In this document: piece after piece, positions 8,871 through 18,203 of the stretch
Layout of the letters: every line of letters begins with the position of its first letter
How positions within the stretch are numbered: the stretch's first letter is position 1
DNA from: Sediminimonas qiaohouensis DSM 21189
GTDB lineage: Bacteria; Pseudomonadota; Alphaproteobacteria; Rhodobacterales; Rhodobacteraceae
NCBI RefSeq assembly: GCF_000423645.1
Contig: NZ_AUIJ01000012.1
Coordinates: forward strand, 45,908 to 109,907
DNA length: 64,000 nt
Reading direction: 5' to 3'
The notes under the pieces: generated by a model
Told to the model about the DNA's origin: nothing
Seen by the model: only the letters and a program-made list of their open reading frames with translations
The model's database searches: none
Translations under genes and position numbers: made by a program

Positions 8871-10781
8871 TTAGCGGCGCAGCGCACCAGCGTCGATCAA
8901 CGCCTGGTGCTTTTGCGGGTTGTACCACCAGATCGAGATCTCCCCCAGCCCCATCATCGGCGGGGTGTCGTCATAGGGACGCTCGAACATGTCGAAATAG
9001 GCGATGTTGTGGCTGGGCTTGTACCATTGCGGCACCCAGATATGCATCGCCCTGAGCACCCGGTCCAGCGCTGAAACCGCCACGTTCAGATCCTCGCGCG
9101 ACTCGGCGTTCTCGATCGTCTTGATCAGGCTGTCCACCGCCGGGTTCGACACGCCCGCGATGTTGTTCGAGCCCTGCGCCGTGGCCGCGTCGCTGCCGAA
9201 CATGCCGCGCAGCTCGATCCCCGGCGTCATCGACATGGCATAGCGCCGCGTGGTGATGTCGAAATCGAATTTCTTCTCGCGCTCCTGCAACTGCGCGCTG
9301 TCCACGCGCACGTAACGCACATCGACGCCCAACCGCTTGAGGTTCTCCACGTAGGGGTTGATGATCCGCTCGAACGAGGCGCTGTCGTTGAGGATCTCGA
9401 CGCTTAGCGGCTCGCCTGCCTCGTTGGTGCGGATGCCGCGATCGCCCACGGTCCAACCCGCCGCATCCAGCAGCCTGCTGGCCCGGCGCAGCACCCGGCG
9501 GTCGGCCACGTCCCCCGACTTGGACTTAGCCGGGGTAAAGGCGGGCTCGGTGAACACCTCCTCGGGCAGATCATCGCGCAAGGGTTCCAGCAGGGCCAGC
9601 TCCGCCTCGCTCGGCATGCCCTCGGCCTGCAGGTCCGAGTTTTCCCAGAAACTGTCGGTGCGCTCATAGAGGCCGTAAAACAGGCTCTCGTTCGACCATT
9701 GGAAGTTGAACGCCATGGAAATCGCCTTGCGCACGCGCGGGTCACTGAATTTCTCGCGCCGCAGGTTGAACCACCAGCCCTGCGTGCCCGCCGGGCGCCC
9801 GTCGGGCAGGGTTTCCACCTTCACGTGCCCCTGCTTGATCGCCGGAAAGTTGTAGGCGGTCGCCCAGATCAGCGATTGGAACTCCTCGCGATACGCGTAG
9901 GCGCCGCCCTTGAACGCCTCGAACGCGGTGGTGTAATCGGCAAAGTATTCCACCTTGATCCGGTCGAAATTATTCTGGCCCACGTTCACGTTCAGGTCCT
10001 TGGCCCAGTAATCGTCGCGCCGCTTATAGGTGACGGAATTGCCCGCATCCACCTCTTCAAGCATATAAGCCCCCGATCCCAAGGGCGGCTCCAGCGTCGA
10101 TTCCCCGAAATCGCGGGTCTCGTAATACGCCTTGGAAAAGATCGGCAGCCCCGCCGCCGACAGCAGCAACTCCCGCAGCGCGCCATCGGGGTTGAAGGTG
10201 AATTTCACCCTGTGCTTGTCCAGCGCCTCGACCGATTTGAAATCGCGAAACAGCACCCGGTAGGAGGGCTGCCCCTTGTCGCGCAGCGCCTCGTAGGAAA
10301 ACACCACATCCTCGGCCGTGACCTGGGTGCCGTCGGAAAACTCGGCTTCCGGGCGCATGTGGAAAATCACCCACTCGCGGCTTTCGGGGTATTCCACCGT
10401 GTGCGCCACCAGACCGTACATCGCGTCCGGCTCGTCCAGGCCGCCGGTCATCAGCGTGTCGAAGAACACCGTCGATAGCGCGGCGGCGTTACCCTTCAGG
10501 ATATAGGGCGACAGGCTATCGAAATTGCCGAACGCCCAGGTCGAGAACTCGCCGCCCTTGGGCGCGTCCGGGTTGACGTAGTCGAAATGATCGAACCCCT
10601 CTTCGTATTTCAACTCGCCGAAGGTCGAAACGCCATGTGCCTTGATGATCGTCTGATCCCCTTCGGACGTCGCCGCCGTGGCACCCAGGCCCGCGATTAG
10701 AACCATTAGCGCGGCCAATGTGCCCCGCGCCGCGCTTGTCATGCGGCGCGCCCCGGTCTGGCTGCTGCGTGTCTGGCGCAT
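8871..10781 (-). CDS. yejA: periplasmic oligopeptide-binding protein (YejA-type)
   Basis: A 636-residue extracellular solute-binding protein of family 5. A basic N-terminus and hydrophobic stretch ending near ATAATS form a signal peptide (about residues 1-42). The mature start, with [11 protein letters not shown] and then [11 protein letters not shown], is characteristic of YejA rather than OppA or DppA. It captures peptides, possibly microcin C-like molecules, in the periplasm for YejBEF. It is the first gene of the operon, and the 410-bp region upstream must hold its promoter. I did not recognise an operator there. Confidence 0.9.
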   Translation of the reverse strand: MRQTRSSQTGARRMTSAARGTLAALMVLIAGLGATAATSEGDQTIIKAHGVSTFGELKYEEGFDHFDYVNPDAPKGGEFSTWAFGNFDSLSPYILKGNAAALSTVFFDTLMTGGLDEPDAMYGLVAHTVEYPESREWVIFHMRPEAEFSDGTQVTAEDVVFSYEALRDKGQPSYRVLFRDFKSVEALDKHRVKFTFNPDGALRELLLSAAGLPIFSKAYYETRDFGESTLEPPLGSGAYMLEEVDAGNSVTYKRRDDYWAKDLNVNVGQNNFDRIKVEYFADYTTAFEAFKGGAYAYREEFQSLIWATAYNFPAIKQGHVKVETLPDGRPAGTQGWWFNLRREKFSDPRVRKAISMAFNFQWSNESLFYGLYERTDSFWENSDLQAEGMPSEAELALLEPLRDDLPEEVFTEPAFTPAKSKSGDVADRRVLRRASRLLDAAGWTVGDRGIRTNEAGEPLSVEILNDSASFERIINPYVENLKRLGVDVRYVRVDSAQLQEREKKFDFDITTRRYAMSMTPGIELRGMFGSDAATAQGSNNIAGVSNPAVDSLIKTIENAESREDLNVAVSALDRVLRAMHIWVPQWYKPSHNIAYFDMFERPYDDTPPMMGLGEISIWWYNPQKHQALIDAGALRR

Positions 10782-10914
10782 CGGTTGTCCTCCCTCATGC
10801 GGATCGCGGCGCGTGGTGGCCGCCGCTCACGCTAATGGTGCGAGCGCCCCCTGTTCAAGCACCTATCGCCTCACATCGGGGTGATATGGCACCCCCGCCC
10901 CCAAGGACAAGCCA

Positions 10915-10946
10915 AAGGCCGCCCTTCCGGGGGGAAGAACGGCCTT
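10915..10946 (-). terminator. hairpin between cytochrome c gene and yejA
   Basis: AAGGCCG at 10915-10921 pairs with CGGCCTT at 10940-10946, and an inner CTTCC/GGAAG can extend the stem. There is no strong U tract on either side. It could end transcription from the cytochrome gene before yejA, but this is uncertain. Confidence 0.4.
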
Positions 10947-10969
10947 CGTATCTGCAATGCGTAACAAAG

Positions 10970-11101
10970 GGCACCGCCCGACCGCGGGTGGGCGCGCCAA
11001 TGGTATGTGCAAGGCACTTTATGGTGCCGCCACATCGAACGATGTGTTCAGAAAACCGGACGTTGAAAAGCGCCCACCCGTTCGGGCGGACGGGCGCTGC
11101 C
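10970..11101. repeat. structured intergenic element C (outer two-part stem, two inner hairpins)
   Basis: This fills much of the 410-bp gap before yejA. Outer pairing joins GGCA and CGCCCG (10970-10980) to CGGGCG and TGCC (11091-11101). CGGGTGGGCGC (10985-10995) pairs perfectly with GCGCCCACCCG (11070-11080). Inside are hairpins GGCAC/GTGCC (11013-11028, loop TTTATG) and CACATCG/CGATGTG (11031-11046). The arrangement and the CACTTTAT string resemble elements A and B, though the arms differ. I see no gene in this gap. Confidence 0.55.
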
Positions 11102-11191
11102 CGGCGGCGCTGCGCGCCTTGATTGCCGGGCTGGCGCGTTGGCTGAGTGGCCGCAAGCAGCCCCAGCCAAATCACGCGTCACCGACGTGCC

Positions 11192-11713
11192 TTATTCGGA
11201 AACGCTCTCGAGATAGGCGATCACGTTGGCGCGGTCCTCGATGTCGCCCAGACCGGCAAAGCCCATCTTTGTGCCCGGCGCATAGCCTGACGGGTCTTCC
11301 AGGAACCCGTTCAGGTTCTCGGGCGACCACACATCGGCCACCTCGACCAGCGCGCCGGAATAGCCAAAGCCATCCACGCTGCCCACGTCGCGCCCAACCA
11401 CGCCATAAAGGTGCGGCCCGGTGCTGTTGGCGCCATCCTCAAGCTTGTGACAGGCGCGGCACTTGTTGAAAACGCGCTCGCCCTTGCCCGGATCGGCCGA
11501 TGCGAACACTTCGCTGAAATCGGGGGCGGCCTCTTCCTCTTCGGCGGGCGCGTCCGATTCCGCGGTTTCGATCACGTAGCCCTGGGCGTGCTCTTCGCCG
11601 TGGCCTCCGCCCATACTATAGAGCGTCTCAGCCGCCCAGTTGCCCAGCAGGAACACCAAAAGCGCCCCGCAGAACGCACCGAGGGTCTTGGTTAAGGTCA
11701 TCGTGTCAAGCAT
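11192..11713 (-). CDS. cycM: membrane-anchored c-type cytochrome (CycM/c552-like)
   Basis: A 173-residue protein with an uncleaved N-terminal anchor (about residues 8-30), an acidic linker rich in Glu and Ala (about 45-65), and a single cytochrome c domain. Heme attachment is at CRACH and the Met ligand is in GTKMGFAG. The pattern matches CycM/c552, which carries electrons from the bc1 complex to terminal oxidases on the periplasmic face. The ATG at 11713 was chosen because the hydrophobic anchor follows at once; a longer frame to 11848 begins with unrelated sequence. It is divergent from pheA. Confidence 0.88.
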   Translation of the reverse strand: MLDTMTLTKTLGAFCGALLVFLLGNWAAETLYSMGGGHGEEHAQGYVIETAESDAPAEEEEAAPDFSEVFASADPGKGERVFNKCRACHKLEDGANSTGPHLYGVVGRDVGSVDGFGYSGALVEVADVWSPENLNGFLEDPSGYAPGTKMGFAGLGDIEDRANVIAYLESVSE

Positions 11714-11834
11714 GTCTCGCCCGTCCGTTTCCAAATCTCTTGCGCGGTATCTATCCGCTTCCCCTTGTCCAGTGCAAGGTGTAGTTTGCGCGACCAAGCA
11801 ACCAAGTGAGCAAAAACAACAGGAAATCCACCAC

Positions 11835-12668
11835 ATGACCAACCGCATCGCGTTTCAGGGAGAACCGGGCGCCTATTCGCACCAGGCCTGTCACTCCGCC
11901 CGCCCCGACATGGAGGCGCTGCCCTGCCGCACCTTCGAGGACGCGATCGAGGCGGTACGCGAGGGGCGCGCGGACCTGGCGATGCTGCCGGTAGAAAACT
12001 CGACCTACGGGCGCGTGGCCGACATTCATTCACTGCTACCCAATTCGGGCCTGCACATCATCGACGAGGCGTTCGTGCGCGTGCATATCAACCTTCTGGC
12101 GCTTCCCGGCACGCGTCTTGAACAGGTCACCCACGCCATGAGCCACACCGTGCTGCTGGGCCAGTGCAAGGATTTCCTGCGCCGCCACGACATCCACCGC
12201 GTAACCGGCGCCGACACCGCCGGCTCGGCCAAGCTGGTCGCCGAAAAGGGCGACCCAACGCTGGCCGCTCTGGCGGGTGATCTGGCTGGCGAGATCTACG
12301 GACTCGACCTGCTGGCCCGCCACATCGAGGACCACCAGAACAACACGACGCGCTTTTTGCTGATGTCGCGCGAGCCGGACCATTCCCGCCGCGGCACCGC
12401 CGGAATGATGACCAGCTTCGTGTTCGAAGTGCGCAATATCCCCGCCGCGCTTTACAAGGCGATGGGCGGCTTTGCCACCAACGGCGTCAACATGACCAAG
12501 CTGGAAAGCTACATGATCGACGGCTCGTTCACCGCGACGCAGTTCTACGCCGATATCGAAGGCCACCCCGAGGACGACAACGTGCGCCTCGCGCTGGACG
12601 AGCTGGATTATTTCACCTCGCATATCAGCATCCTGGGCGTCTACCCGGCCGACCCGCAACGGTACTGA
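11835..12668 (+). CDS. pheA: prephenate dehydratase with ACT domain
   Basis: A 277-residue enzyme converting prephenate to phenylpyruvate in phenylalanine synthesis. The N-terminal FQGEPGAYSHQA and the catalytic TTRF block (NNTTRFLLMS, about 175) identify the dehydratase domain. A C-terminal ACT domain (about 195-275) gives phenylalanine feedback; its usual ESRP motif reads LESYM, a common alphaproteobacterial variant. No chorismate mutase domain is fused, unlike enteric PheA. The ATG at 11835 follows an AGGAAA site. The neighbouring genes show no pathway link. Confidence 0.95.
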   Translation: MTNRIAFQGEPGAYSHQACHSARPDMEALPCRTFEDAIEAVREGRADLAMLPVENSTYGRVADIHSLLPNSGLHIIDEAFVRVHINLLALPGTRLEQVTHAMSHTVLLGQCKDFLRRHDIHRVTGADTAGSAKLVAEKGDPTLAALAGDLAGEIYGLDLLARHIEDHQNNTTRFLLMSREPDHSRRGTAGMMTSFVFEVRNIPAALYKAMGGFATNGVNMTKLESYMIDGSFTATQFYADIEGHPEDDNVRLALDELDYFTSHISILGVYPADPQRY

Positions 12669-12809
12669 AGCAGCCCCGGGAATGCACCCTTGACGGGCGT
12701 TGCCGCGCATACCTGTTAAGATCGTTCGATACCCCGGCTCAGTTTTCCACCCGTCGCGCGGCGACGGGACGCGTCCGCCCGCCCCAAGGCGGCCGCGGGT
12801 CAATGCCCC

Positions 12810-13883
12810 TCAATGCCCCTTGGAATCGTCCGCCCCGCCACCGCGCCCGCCGCAGACCGGGCACCCCTCGCGCGGGCGCAACGCGATGTTCCGCGTCTCG
12901 GCATAGAGCGCGTCATAGATCATCATTCGCCCCCTCAGCGGCGCGCCCGCCCCGGTGATCGCCTTGACCGCCTCGACCGCCATCATCGATCCAACCACAC
13001 CGGGCAGCGGCGCCAACACCCCCGCCTCGGCGCAACTAGGCGCCAGCCCCGGCGCCGGGCGCTCGGGGAACACGCATTCATAGCACGGCCCGCCCCGCGC
13101 CGGATCGAACAGGCTCACCTGCCCTTCCCACTGCGACAATGCGCCTGAAATCAACGGCTTGCCCTGCGCCACCGCCGCCGCGTTGGCCAGGTAGCGCGCA
13201 TCGAAATTGTCGGTGCCGTCGATCACCAGGTCATACTCGGCAAACAGATCTTCCGCGATCTCTTCGGTCAGGTGCCGCTGGTAGGGGCGCACCTCGACAT
13301 GCGGGTTCTGCGCCCGCATCGCCGCCTGTGCCGAAGCCACCTTGGCCGTGCCGATCGCCGCGTCGGGGTGAATCACCTGCCGCTGCAGGTTGGAATTCTC
13401 GACAACGTCATCGTCGATCACCCCGATCGTACCCACCCCCGCCGCGGCCAGGTAAGTCAGCACCGGCGCGCCAAGACCCCCGGCCCCGGTCACCAGAACC
13501 CGCGAGGATTTCAGCCGTTTCTGCCCGGTGCCGCCAATCTCGTGCAACACGATATGGCGCGCATACCGCTCTAGCTCGACCTGCGAAAACGCGCCGGGCT
13601 GCGCCCCCTGCGCGGGGCGCTCCGCCTCCCGTGCACGCGCCCGCACAAAGCGCAACGCCGCCGCGTAGCCCGCGATCAACGCGCCAAAGCCCCCCACCAG
13701 CAGCCACAATTCCACGCGTCCGCCTGTCGCCACCCGAATCGGATGCCCGAACGGCAGCACCAAATGCGCCAGAACCACCGCCGCCCACAGCCCCGCAATC
13801 ATGCCCCAGCGCAGCCGCCGGGGCGCGCCCATCGCCACGCCGATGCCCCACAGGGCCGCCGCCATCACCAGAACCAGCAGCAT
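12810..13883 (-). CDS. moeB: MoeB/ThiF-type adenylyltransferase with N-terminal membrane segments
   Basis: A 357-residue protein. Residues about 105-345 form the ThiF/MoeB domain, with the ATP-binding GAGGLGAPV, the arginine-bearing ENSNLQRQ block, and two zinc cysteine pairs (CYEC and CPVC). It adenylates the C-terminus of MoaD, and possibly ThiS, for sulfur transfer. The first 85 residues hold about three hydrophobic segments, which E. coli MoeB lacks, suggesting anchoring at the inner membrane. Start and dut stop overlap as TGATG. No rhodanese domain is present. Confidence 0.85.
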   Translation of the reverse strand: MLLVLVMAAALWGIGVAMGAPRRLRWGMIAGLWAAVVLAHLVLPFGHPIRVATGGRVELWLLVGGFGALIAGYAAALRFVRARAREAERPAQGAQPGAFSQVELERYARHIVLHEIGGTGQKRLKSSRVLVTGAGGLGAPVLTYLAAAGVGTIGVIDDDVVENSNLQRQVIHPDAAIGTAKVASAQAAMRAQNPHVEVRPYQRHLTEEIAEDLFAEYDLVIDGTDNFDARYLANAAAVAQGKPLISGALSQWEGQVSLFDPARGGPCYECVFPERPAPGLAPSCAEAGVLAPLPGVVGSMMAVEAVKAITGAGAPLRGRMMIYDALYAETRNIALRPREGCPVCGGRGGGADDSKGH

Positions 13884-14341
13884 CAGCCCCGCCCGGTCGA
13901 GCCGAAACCGCCCGCCCCGCGCGTGCTCTCGCCCAGCGCCTCGACCGGCTCGAACCGCACCTGCACCACCGGCGCCACCACCATCTGCGCGATCCGGTCG
14001 CCGTGGTCGATCTCGAATGCCTCGCTGCTGGTGTTCAGCATGATCACCCCCAGCGGCCCGCGATAATCGCTGTCGATGGTGCCGGGGCTGTTGGGCAGAG
14101 TGATGCCATGGGTCAACGCCAGCCCCGAGCGCGGCCGCACCTGCACCTCGTACCCCGTAGGGATCTCCAGGCGCAAACCCGTCGGCACCAGCGCCCGCGC
14201 CCCCGGCGACAGGACAATCCCCTGCCGGTCAGCGAAATTGGCCCGCAGATCGGCCCCCGCCGCCCCGTCACTCTCGTACCGGGGCAGGGGCATCTCGCGA
14301 TCGGCGCCCGCGTCCCACGTTATCCGCACCGTGACCATCAC
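13883..14341 (-). CDS. dut: dUTP diphosphatase
   Basis: A 152-residue trimeric-type dUTPase that hydrolyses dUTP to dUMP, protecting DNA and feeding thymidylate synthesis. The five family motifs are visible: [18 protein letters not shown], the GTIDSDYRG block with its catalytic aspartate, DRIAQMV, and the C-terminal [10 protein letters not shown] arm. ATG at 14341 or 14338 are equally possible. It overlaps moeB by one base and follows coaBC after a short repeat, so coaBC-dut-moeB is probably one transcript. coaBC-dut pairing is widespread in bacteria. Confidence 0.95.
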   Translation of the reverse strand: MMVTVRITWDAGADREMPLPRYESDGAAGADLRANFADRQGIVLSPGARALVPTGLRLEIPTGYEVQVRPRSGLALTHGITLPNSPGTIDSDYRGPLGVIMLNTSSEAFEIDHGDRIAQMVVAPVVQVRFEPVEALGESTRGAGGFGSTGRG

Positions 14342-14346
14342 CGCTC

Positions 14347-14383
14347 CTTCATCTTGCCCAAAATACTCCCGCCGGAGGCTCCC
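14347..14383 (-). repeat. dispersed repeat (TTCATCTTGCC family) between coaBC and dut
   Basis: It begins CTTCATCTTGCCCAAAATAC and continues into CCGCCGGAGGC, the closest copy here to the presumed consensus. Unlike the other two copies it lacks the downstream G/C palindrome. It occupies nearly the whole gap between the two genes. Confidence 0.7.
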
Positions 14384-14388
14384 CGCCC

Positions 14389-15582
14389 TCAGGCCAGCGC
14401 CTCCGCCAGCCGCTGCGCAAGGCGCCGCGCCACCAAGGCCTTGTTCATACGCGGCCAGTCCTCGACGCCCTCGCCGGTGACCAGGTGCACGGCGTTCTCG
14501 GTGCCGCCCATGATGCCGGTCGCCGGGCTCACGTCATTGGCCACGATCCAGTCGCATCCCTTGCGCACCCGCTTGGCGGTTGCGTTGTCGATCACGTCGC
14601 AAGTCTCGGCGGCAAACCCCACCACCAGGCCCGGCCGCCCCTCGCCCATCTGCGCCACCTGCGCCAGGATGTCGGGGTTTTCCGCGAGCTCCAGCACCGG
14701 CAGGGCGCCGGCCTGCTTCTTGATCTTGGCCTCGCTCTGCGCCGTGACGCGCCAATCAGCCACCGCCGCCGCGAACACCGCCGCATCGGCCGGCAGCGCC
14801 GTCTGCACCGCCTCCAGCATCTGCGCGGCGGTTTGCACCCGCACCACCTCCACGCCACCGGGCGGGGGCACATCGGCGGGACCGGTGATAAACACCACGT
14901 CCGCGCCCAGCGCCGCCAGCGCCCGCGCGATCGCGGTGCCCTGCGCCCCGGACGAGCGGTTGGCGATATAGCGCACCGGGTCGATCGGCTCATGCGTCGG
15001 GCCCGACGTGACCAGCACCCGCTTGCCCGCCAGCGGCCCCGCCGCCAGCCGCGCCGCTATCGCCTCGACAATCTCCTCGGGCTCGGCCATCCGGCCCGGG
15101 CCATGCTCGCCGCAGGCCATGTCGCCCGCGTTGGGGCCAATCAGCGCAACCCCGTCGCCCTTCAGCCATTCGCAATTTCGCTGCGTCGCCGGGTGCTGCC
15201 ACATCCGCACGTTCATCGCCGGCGCGATCAGCACCGGCGTGTCCGTGGCCAGCAACAGCGTCGTCGCCAGATCGCTCGCATGCCCCTGCGCCATCTTCGC
15301 CATCAGGTCCGCCGTCGCCGGCGCCACCACCACCAGATCGGCGCTGCGCGAAAGCTGGATATGGCCCATCTCGGCTTCCTTTGTCAGATCGAACAAATCC
15401 TCGTGCACCGCCTCACCGGCCAGCGCCGACACCGACAGCGGCGTCACGAACTGCGCGCCCGCCCGCGTCAGGACCGGGCTGACATCCGCCCCCTGCCCCC
15501 TCAACAGCCGGATCAGCTCCAGCGTCTTGTAGGCCGCGATGCCGCCGCCAATGACCAGTAATATCCGCTTGCCCGCCAGCAT
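14389..15582 (-). CDS. coaBC: bifunctional phosphopantothenoylcysteine decarboxylase / phosphopantothenate-cysteine ligase
   Basis: A 397-residue fusion for two steps of coenzyme A synthesis. The N-terminal CoaC flavoprotein half has the GGGIAAYK start, APAMNVRMW (the PASANYK-like block), and the redox cysteine in [10 protein letters not shown]. The C-terminal CoaB half begins at [24 protein letters not shown] and contains AAAVADWR. The ATG at 15582 is preceded by a GGGGGA-type site; the upstream in-frame ATG at 15603 would itself include that site. It leads the coaBC-dut-moeB group. Confidence 0.95.
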   Translation of the reverse strand: MLAGKRILLVIGGGIAAYKTLELIRLLRGQGADVSPVLTRAGAQFVTPLSVSALAGEAVHEDLFDLTKEAEMGHIQLSRSADLVVVAPATADLMAKMAQGHASDLATTLLLATDTPVLIAPAMNVRMWQHPATQRNCEWLKGDGVALIGPNAGDMACGEHGPGRMAEPEEIVEAIAARLAAGPLAGKRVLVTSGPTHEPIDPVRYIANRSSGAQGTAIARALAALGADVVFITGPADVPPPGGVEVVRVQTAAQMLEAVQTALPADAAVFAAAVADWRVTAQSEAKIKKQAGALPVLELAENPDILAQVAQMGEGRPGLVVGFAAETCDVIDNATAKRVRKGCDWIVANDVSPATGIMGGTENAVHLVTGEGVEDWPRMNKALVARRLAQRLAEALA

Positions 15583-15686
15583 GATCGCCCGTCCCCCAGA
15601 CATGATGCCCCGACACTAGAACCCGCCGCGCCGATTGTGAACCTCTCATGGCTACTGCAGCGCTATTCCGGCGGGGATGCAAAGCG

Positions 15687-15846
15687 CAAGCCGGGCGCGC
15701 GCCTGCCCGTGGGATGGCGCTGCAACGACCGAGCTGGTCACTTTATCCCCCCACATACATCCTCTCTATCAATGGCAGTGCCACACCTCCAAAGCGCCAG
15801 CCCGCCGGGACGGGCAGGCGCTCGCGCGGCGCCTTCGGCGCTATTC
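15687..15846. repeat. structured intergenic repeat element A
   Basis: It lies in the 286-bp gap between coaBC and chaN. Outer arms centre on GCGCCTGCCCGT (15699-15710) and its complement ACGGGCAGGCGC (15810-15821). Inner arms TGGCGCT (15715-15721) and AGCGCCA (15793-15799) pair exactly. An apical TGG(T)CAC/GTGCCA stem flanks CACTTTATCCCC. It ends with GCGCC-TTC-GGCGC. Element B at 18812-18973 repeats nearly the whole unit. I see no gene in the rest of this gap. Confidence 0.75.
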
Positions 15847-15869
15847 GCGCGCGCCACTCGCGCCGCCCG

Positions 15870-16670
15870 CTACTGGAACGCCGCGCAGGGGTCTTCGCGC
15901 TCGGCCGGGGCGGCGTAGCGCACCGCGTCAAAGCCGCCTTCGGGCGCCACGCCCGCCTCGCCCTGGCCCAGCGCGAACACGGACACCTCCGGCCGCACCC
16001 GTTCCAGCACCGCGGGAACGCCCCAATCACGCCGCGCATGGCCGTTGCCGGTAATCACCACCACCGGCGCGCCCGCCTCATTCAGCGCGCGTAGCGCCGC
16101 GCGCGCCAGTTCCGCATCGCGCAGCCGCTGCAGGCCCACCATCCCCGGCAGCATCACCTCGGGCAGGGCATCGCAATGCGCCGCCATCTGCATCGCCTCG
16201 CGCGCCGCCTGCTGCCCACGCGGCAGCGGATCACGCAAGCCATAGGCACCGGCATCACCGCCGAAATACGCGGCCACGCCCTCTTGCATCGCCTTTCGCG
16301 CCTGCGCACGCGGCACCGCGGCACCGTATACGCGCGCGCCCGGCGCGGCGGTGAAAATGGGATGATACATCGTGAAATCGGGCCACCCCGTCTCGGCCCA
16401 ATCGAGCGCCCGCGCCAGCGCCTCCGCTTTGCCGCGATTGTCCGGCGTAACGCGCGCCGCCTGCGCCTGCGTCAGCATCTCGAACACCAGTGCCGCGGGC
16501 TGCACAGCCGCCACCGCCCCGGCCTGCGCGGCGTGATGGGCGGGATTGTCATGCACCTCGCCCAGGATCACCACCTGCGCCGCGCGCATCCGCTCCAGCA
16601 TGCCAACATCCAGCCCCGCCCATACCGGGGCCGCGGTCAGCAGCGCCGCAATATATGCAAATACCCTCAT
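15870..16670 (-). CDS. ChaN-family heme-binding lipoprotein-like protein
   Basis: A 266-residue exported protein with a short signal peptide (residues 1-18, ending AAPVWA). The ChaN family signature LGEVHDNPAHH lies near residue 36, and GNGHARRDWG near 208. ChaN proteins bind heme and are linked to iron handling, but many functions remain open. No lipobox cysteine follows the signal, so it is probably periplasmic rather than lipidated. Its ATG overlaps the rpoH stop as ATGA, so it is likely co-transcribed with the sigma factor and induced in the same stress. Confidence 0.8.
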   Translation of the reverse strand: MRVFAYIAALLTAAPVWAGLDVGMLERMRAAQVVILGEVHDNPAHHAAQAGAVAAVQPAALVFEMLTQAQAARVTPDNRGKAEALARALDWAETGWPDFTMYHPIFTAAPGARVYGAAVPRAQARKAMQEGVAAYFGGDAGAYGLRDPLPRGQQAAREAMQMAAHCDALPEVMLPGMVGLQRLRDAELARAALRALNEAGAPVVVITGNGHARRDWGVPAVLERVRPEVSVFALGQGEAGVAPEGGFDAVRYAAPAEREDPCAAFQ

Positions 16671-17545
16671 ACGAGGAATTCATGCACCTCGCGCGCATGG
16701 CTTTCAAGCGACTTGCGCATCTTCGCGAACGCCGCCGCCTCCAGTTGCCGAACCCGCTCCTTGCTCAGCTTCAGCTCGGCGCCAAGGCTCTCCAGCGTCC
16801 TGGGCGCATCGCGCAGCTTGCGCTCGCGTACGATGAACCGCTCGCGCTCATTGAGCGCCGACATCGCCTCGACCAGCCACGCGCGCAGCGCCTCGGTGTC
16901 ATGGGCGTTTTCGACGATCTCGGCGGCCTGCGTGCCCTCGTCCTCGATCGTGTCGATCCACTCGCGGCCCTCATCCTCGACCGATTGCGTGGCGTTGAGG
17001 CTGAAATCCGAACCCGAAAGCCGCCCTTCCATCATCTCCACGTCATGCAGGGGCACGCCCACCTCGGTGGAAATCGCCTGCCGCATCTGGTGGCGGTCCA
17101 GTTCCTCGCCCCGCGCCATCGCCTCGCGTTCCAGCCGCGCCTGAACCCGGCGCAGGTTGAAAAACAGGCTCTTCTGGCTGCTGGTGGAGCCGGTGCGCAC
17201 CATCGACCAGTTGCGCATCACGTAGTCCTGGATGCTGGCCTTGATCCACCACACCGCGTAGGTCGAGAACCGCACCCCGCGATCGGGGTCGAACTTGTCC
17301 GCCGCCTTCATCAGGCCAAGGCCCGCCTCCTGGATCAGATCGTTCATGGGGGCGCCATAGCGCTTGAACTTGGACGCCATGGAAATCGCCAGCCGCATGT
17401 AGGCGGTGATCAGGCGATGCAAGGCCTCCTCGTCGCGCTCATCACGCCACGCATAGGCCAGTTTCAATTCCGTCTCGGCGTCAAGAAGCTCTGCTTTCAT
17501 GGCGCGGCGCGACATGCTGGTGTCGTATTGTCCGTCAAGTGCCAT
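16667..17545 (-). CDS. rpoH2: RNA polymerase sigma-32 type factor, RpoHII class
   Basis: A 292-residue sigma-70 family factor. Region 2 contains NDLIQEAGLGLMKAADKF and the -10-recognising YAVWWIKASIQDYVMRNWS. The RpoH box reads SSQKSLFFNLRRV. Region 4 ends with LSKERVRQLEAAAF. The opening MALDGQYDTSMSRRAMKAELLDAE matches RpoHII, not RpoHI. In Rhodobacter sphaeroides RpoHII acts downstream of the ECF sigma RpoE in the singlet-oxygen and oxidative response. The start at 17545 was preferred to 17743, because the longer frame runs through the promoter. chaN follows with a 4-base overlap. Confidence 0.9.
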   Translation of the reverse strand: MALDGQYDTSMSRRAMKAELLDAETELKLAYAWRDERDEEALHRLITAYMRLAISMASKFKRYGAPMNDLIQEAGLGLMKAADKFDPDRGVRFSTYAVWWIKASIQDYVMRNWSMVRTGSTSSQKSLFFNLRRVQARLEREAMARGEELDRHQMRQAISTEVGVPLHDVEMMEGRLSGSDFSLNATQSVEDEGREWIDTIEDEGTQAAEIVENAHDTEALRAWLVEAMSALNERERFIVRERKLRDAPRTLESLGAELKLSKERVRQLEAAAFAKMRKSLESHAREVHEFLV

Positions 17546-17615
17546 ATCATTACCCCCAGTCTGCAAGGCCCATGACCGTCGAAGGCGAAGGGCCTCTTTG
17601 CTAGTGTCACGCAGA

Positions 17616-17645
17616 ATGCTACGCAGGCCTAGCGGGGATGGATCA
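17616..17645 (-). promoter_or_regulatory. candidate ECF (RpoE/ChrR-type) promoter for rpoHII
   Basis: On the minus strand TGATCC (17645-17640) is followed after exactly 18 bases by TAGCAT (17621-17616). This fits the TGATCC-N18-TA form of RpoE promoters in Rhodobacter. A transcript would begin near 17609, leaving a leader of about 65 bases before the ATG at 17545. Confidence 0.65.
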
Positions 17646-17663
17646 CAATAAGGTGTATATTGG

Positions 17664-18203
17664 ATGTTGTCAAAATTGACCCTGGTGCTGGGCGGCGCGG
17701 CCTCGGGCAAGACGGCATTTGCCGAATCCCTTGTCAAAAGCACCGAGGCACCAATGGTTTACCTCGCCACCGCGCAGGCCCTTGATGATGAGATGAAAGC
17801 GCGGATTTCCGCGCATCAGGCCACCCGCGGCCCCGGCTGGCACGTGGTCGAGGCCCCTTTGAACGCCGCCGATGCGCTGCGCGACGCCTCCGCCGATAGC
17901 GTTATATTGCTTGATTGCGCGACCATGTGGCTCAGCAACCAGATGGGCGCGGAAGGCAGCGATCTGGCCCGCGCGCAGGCCGATCTTCTGGATGCGCTGA
18001 CGGGGTGCGCGGCGCGGGTGGTGGTCGTGTCCAATGAGCTGGGCCAATCCGTGGTGCCCGAAAACGCGCTGGCGCGCCGGTTCCGCGATGCGCAAGGCGC
18101 GCTTAATCAGCAGATCGCCGCGCGCGCCGATCTGGTCGTGGCGGTGATTGCGGGTCTGCCGCTGCCGCTCAAGGGGGCGCTGCCCGGCGGCGGGGCGGCA
18201 TGA
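17664..18203 (+). CDS. cobP: bifunctional adenosylcobinamide kinase / adenosylcobinamide-phosphate guanylyltransferase
   Basis: A 179-residue CobP/CobU enzyme of late cobalamin synthesis, which phosphorylates adenosylcobinamide and then transfers GMP. The P-loop LVLGGAASGKT is at residues 7-17. The usual VDCLTLW block reads LLDCATMWLSN near 82, and VSNELGQSVVPEN near 115 matches the family. It overlaps the next gene as ATGA. It is divergent from rpoHII. B12 is needed by Ecm, encoded elsewhere in the window. Confidence 0.92.
   Translation: MLSKLTLVLGGAASGKTAFAESLVKSTEAPMVYLATAQALDDEMKARISAHQATRGPGWHVVEAPLNAADALRDASADSVILLDCATMWLSNQMGAEGSDLARAQADLLDALTGCAARVVVVSNELGQSVVPENALARRFRDAQGALNQQIAARADLVVAVIAGLPLPLKGALPGGGAA

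Noticed and set aside
13139..14971. A 610-codon plus-strand frame over moeB, dut and coaBC
   Set aside because: It spans three genes on the other strand, is rich in Pro, Arg and Ser, and lacks motifs. It is a composition artefact.
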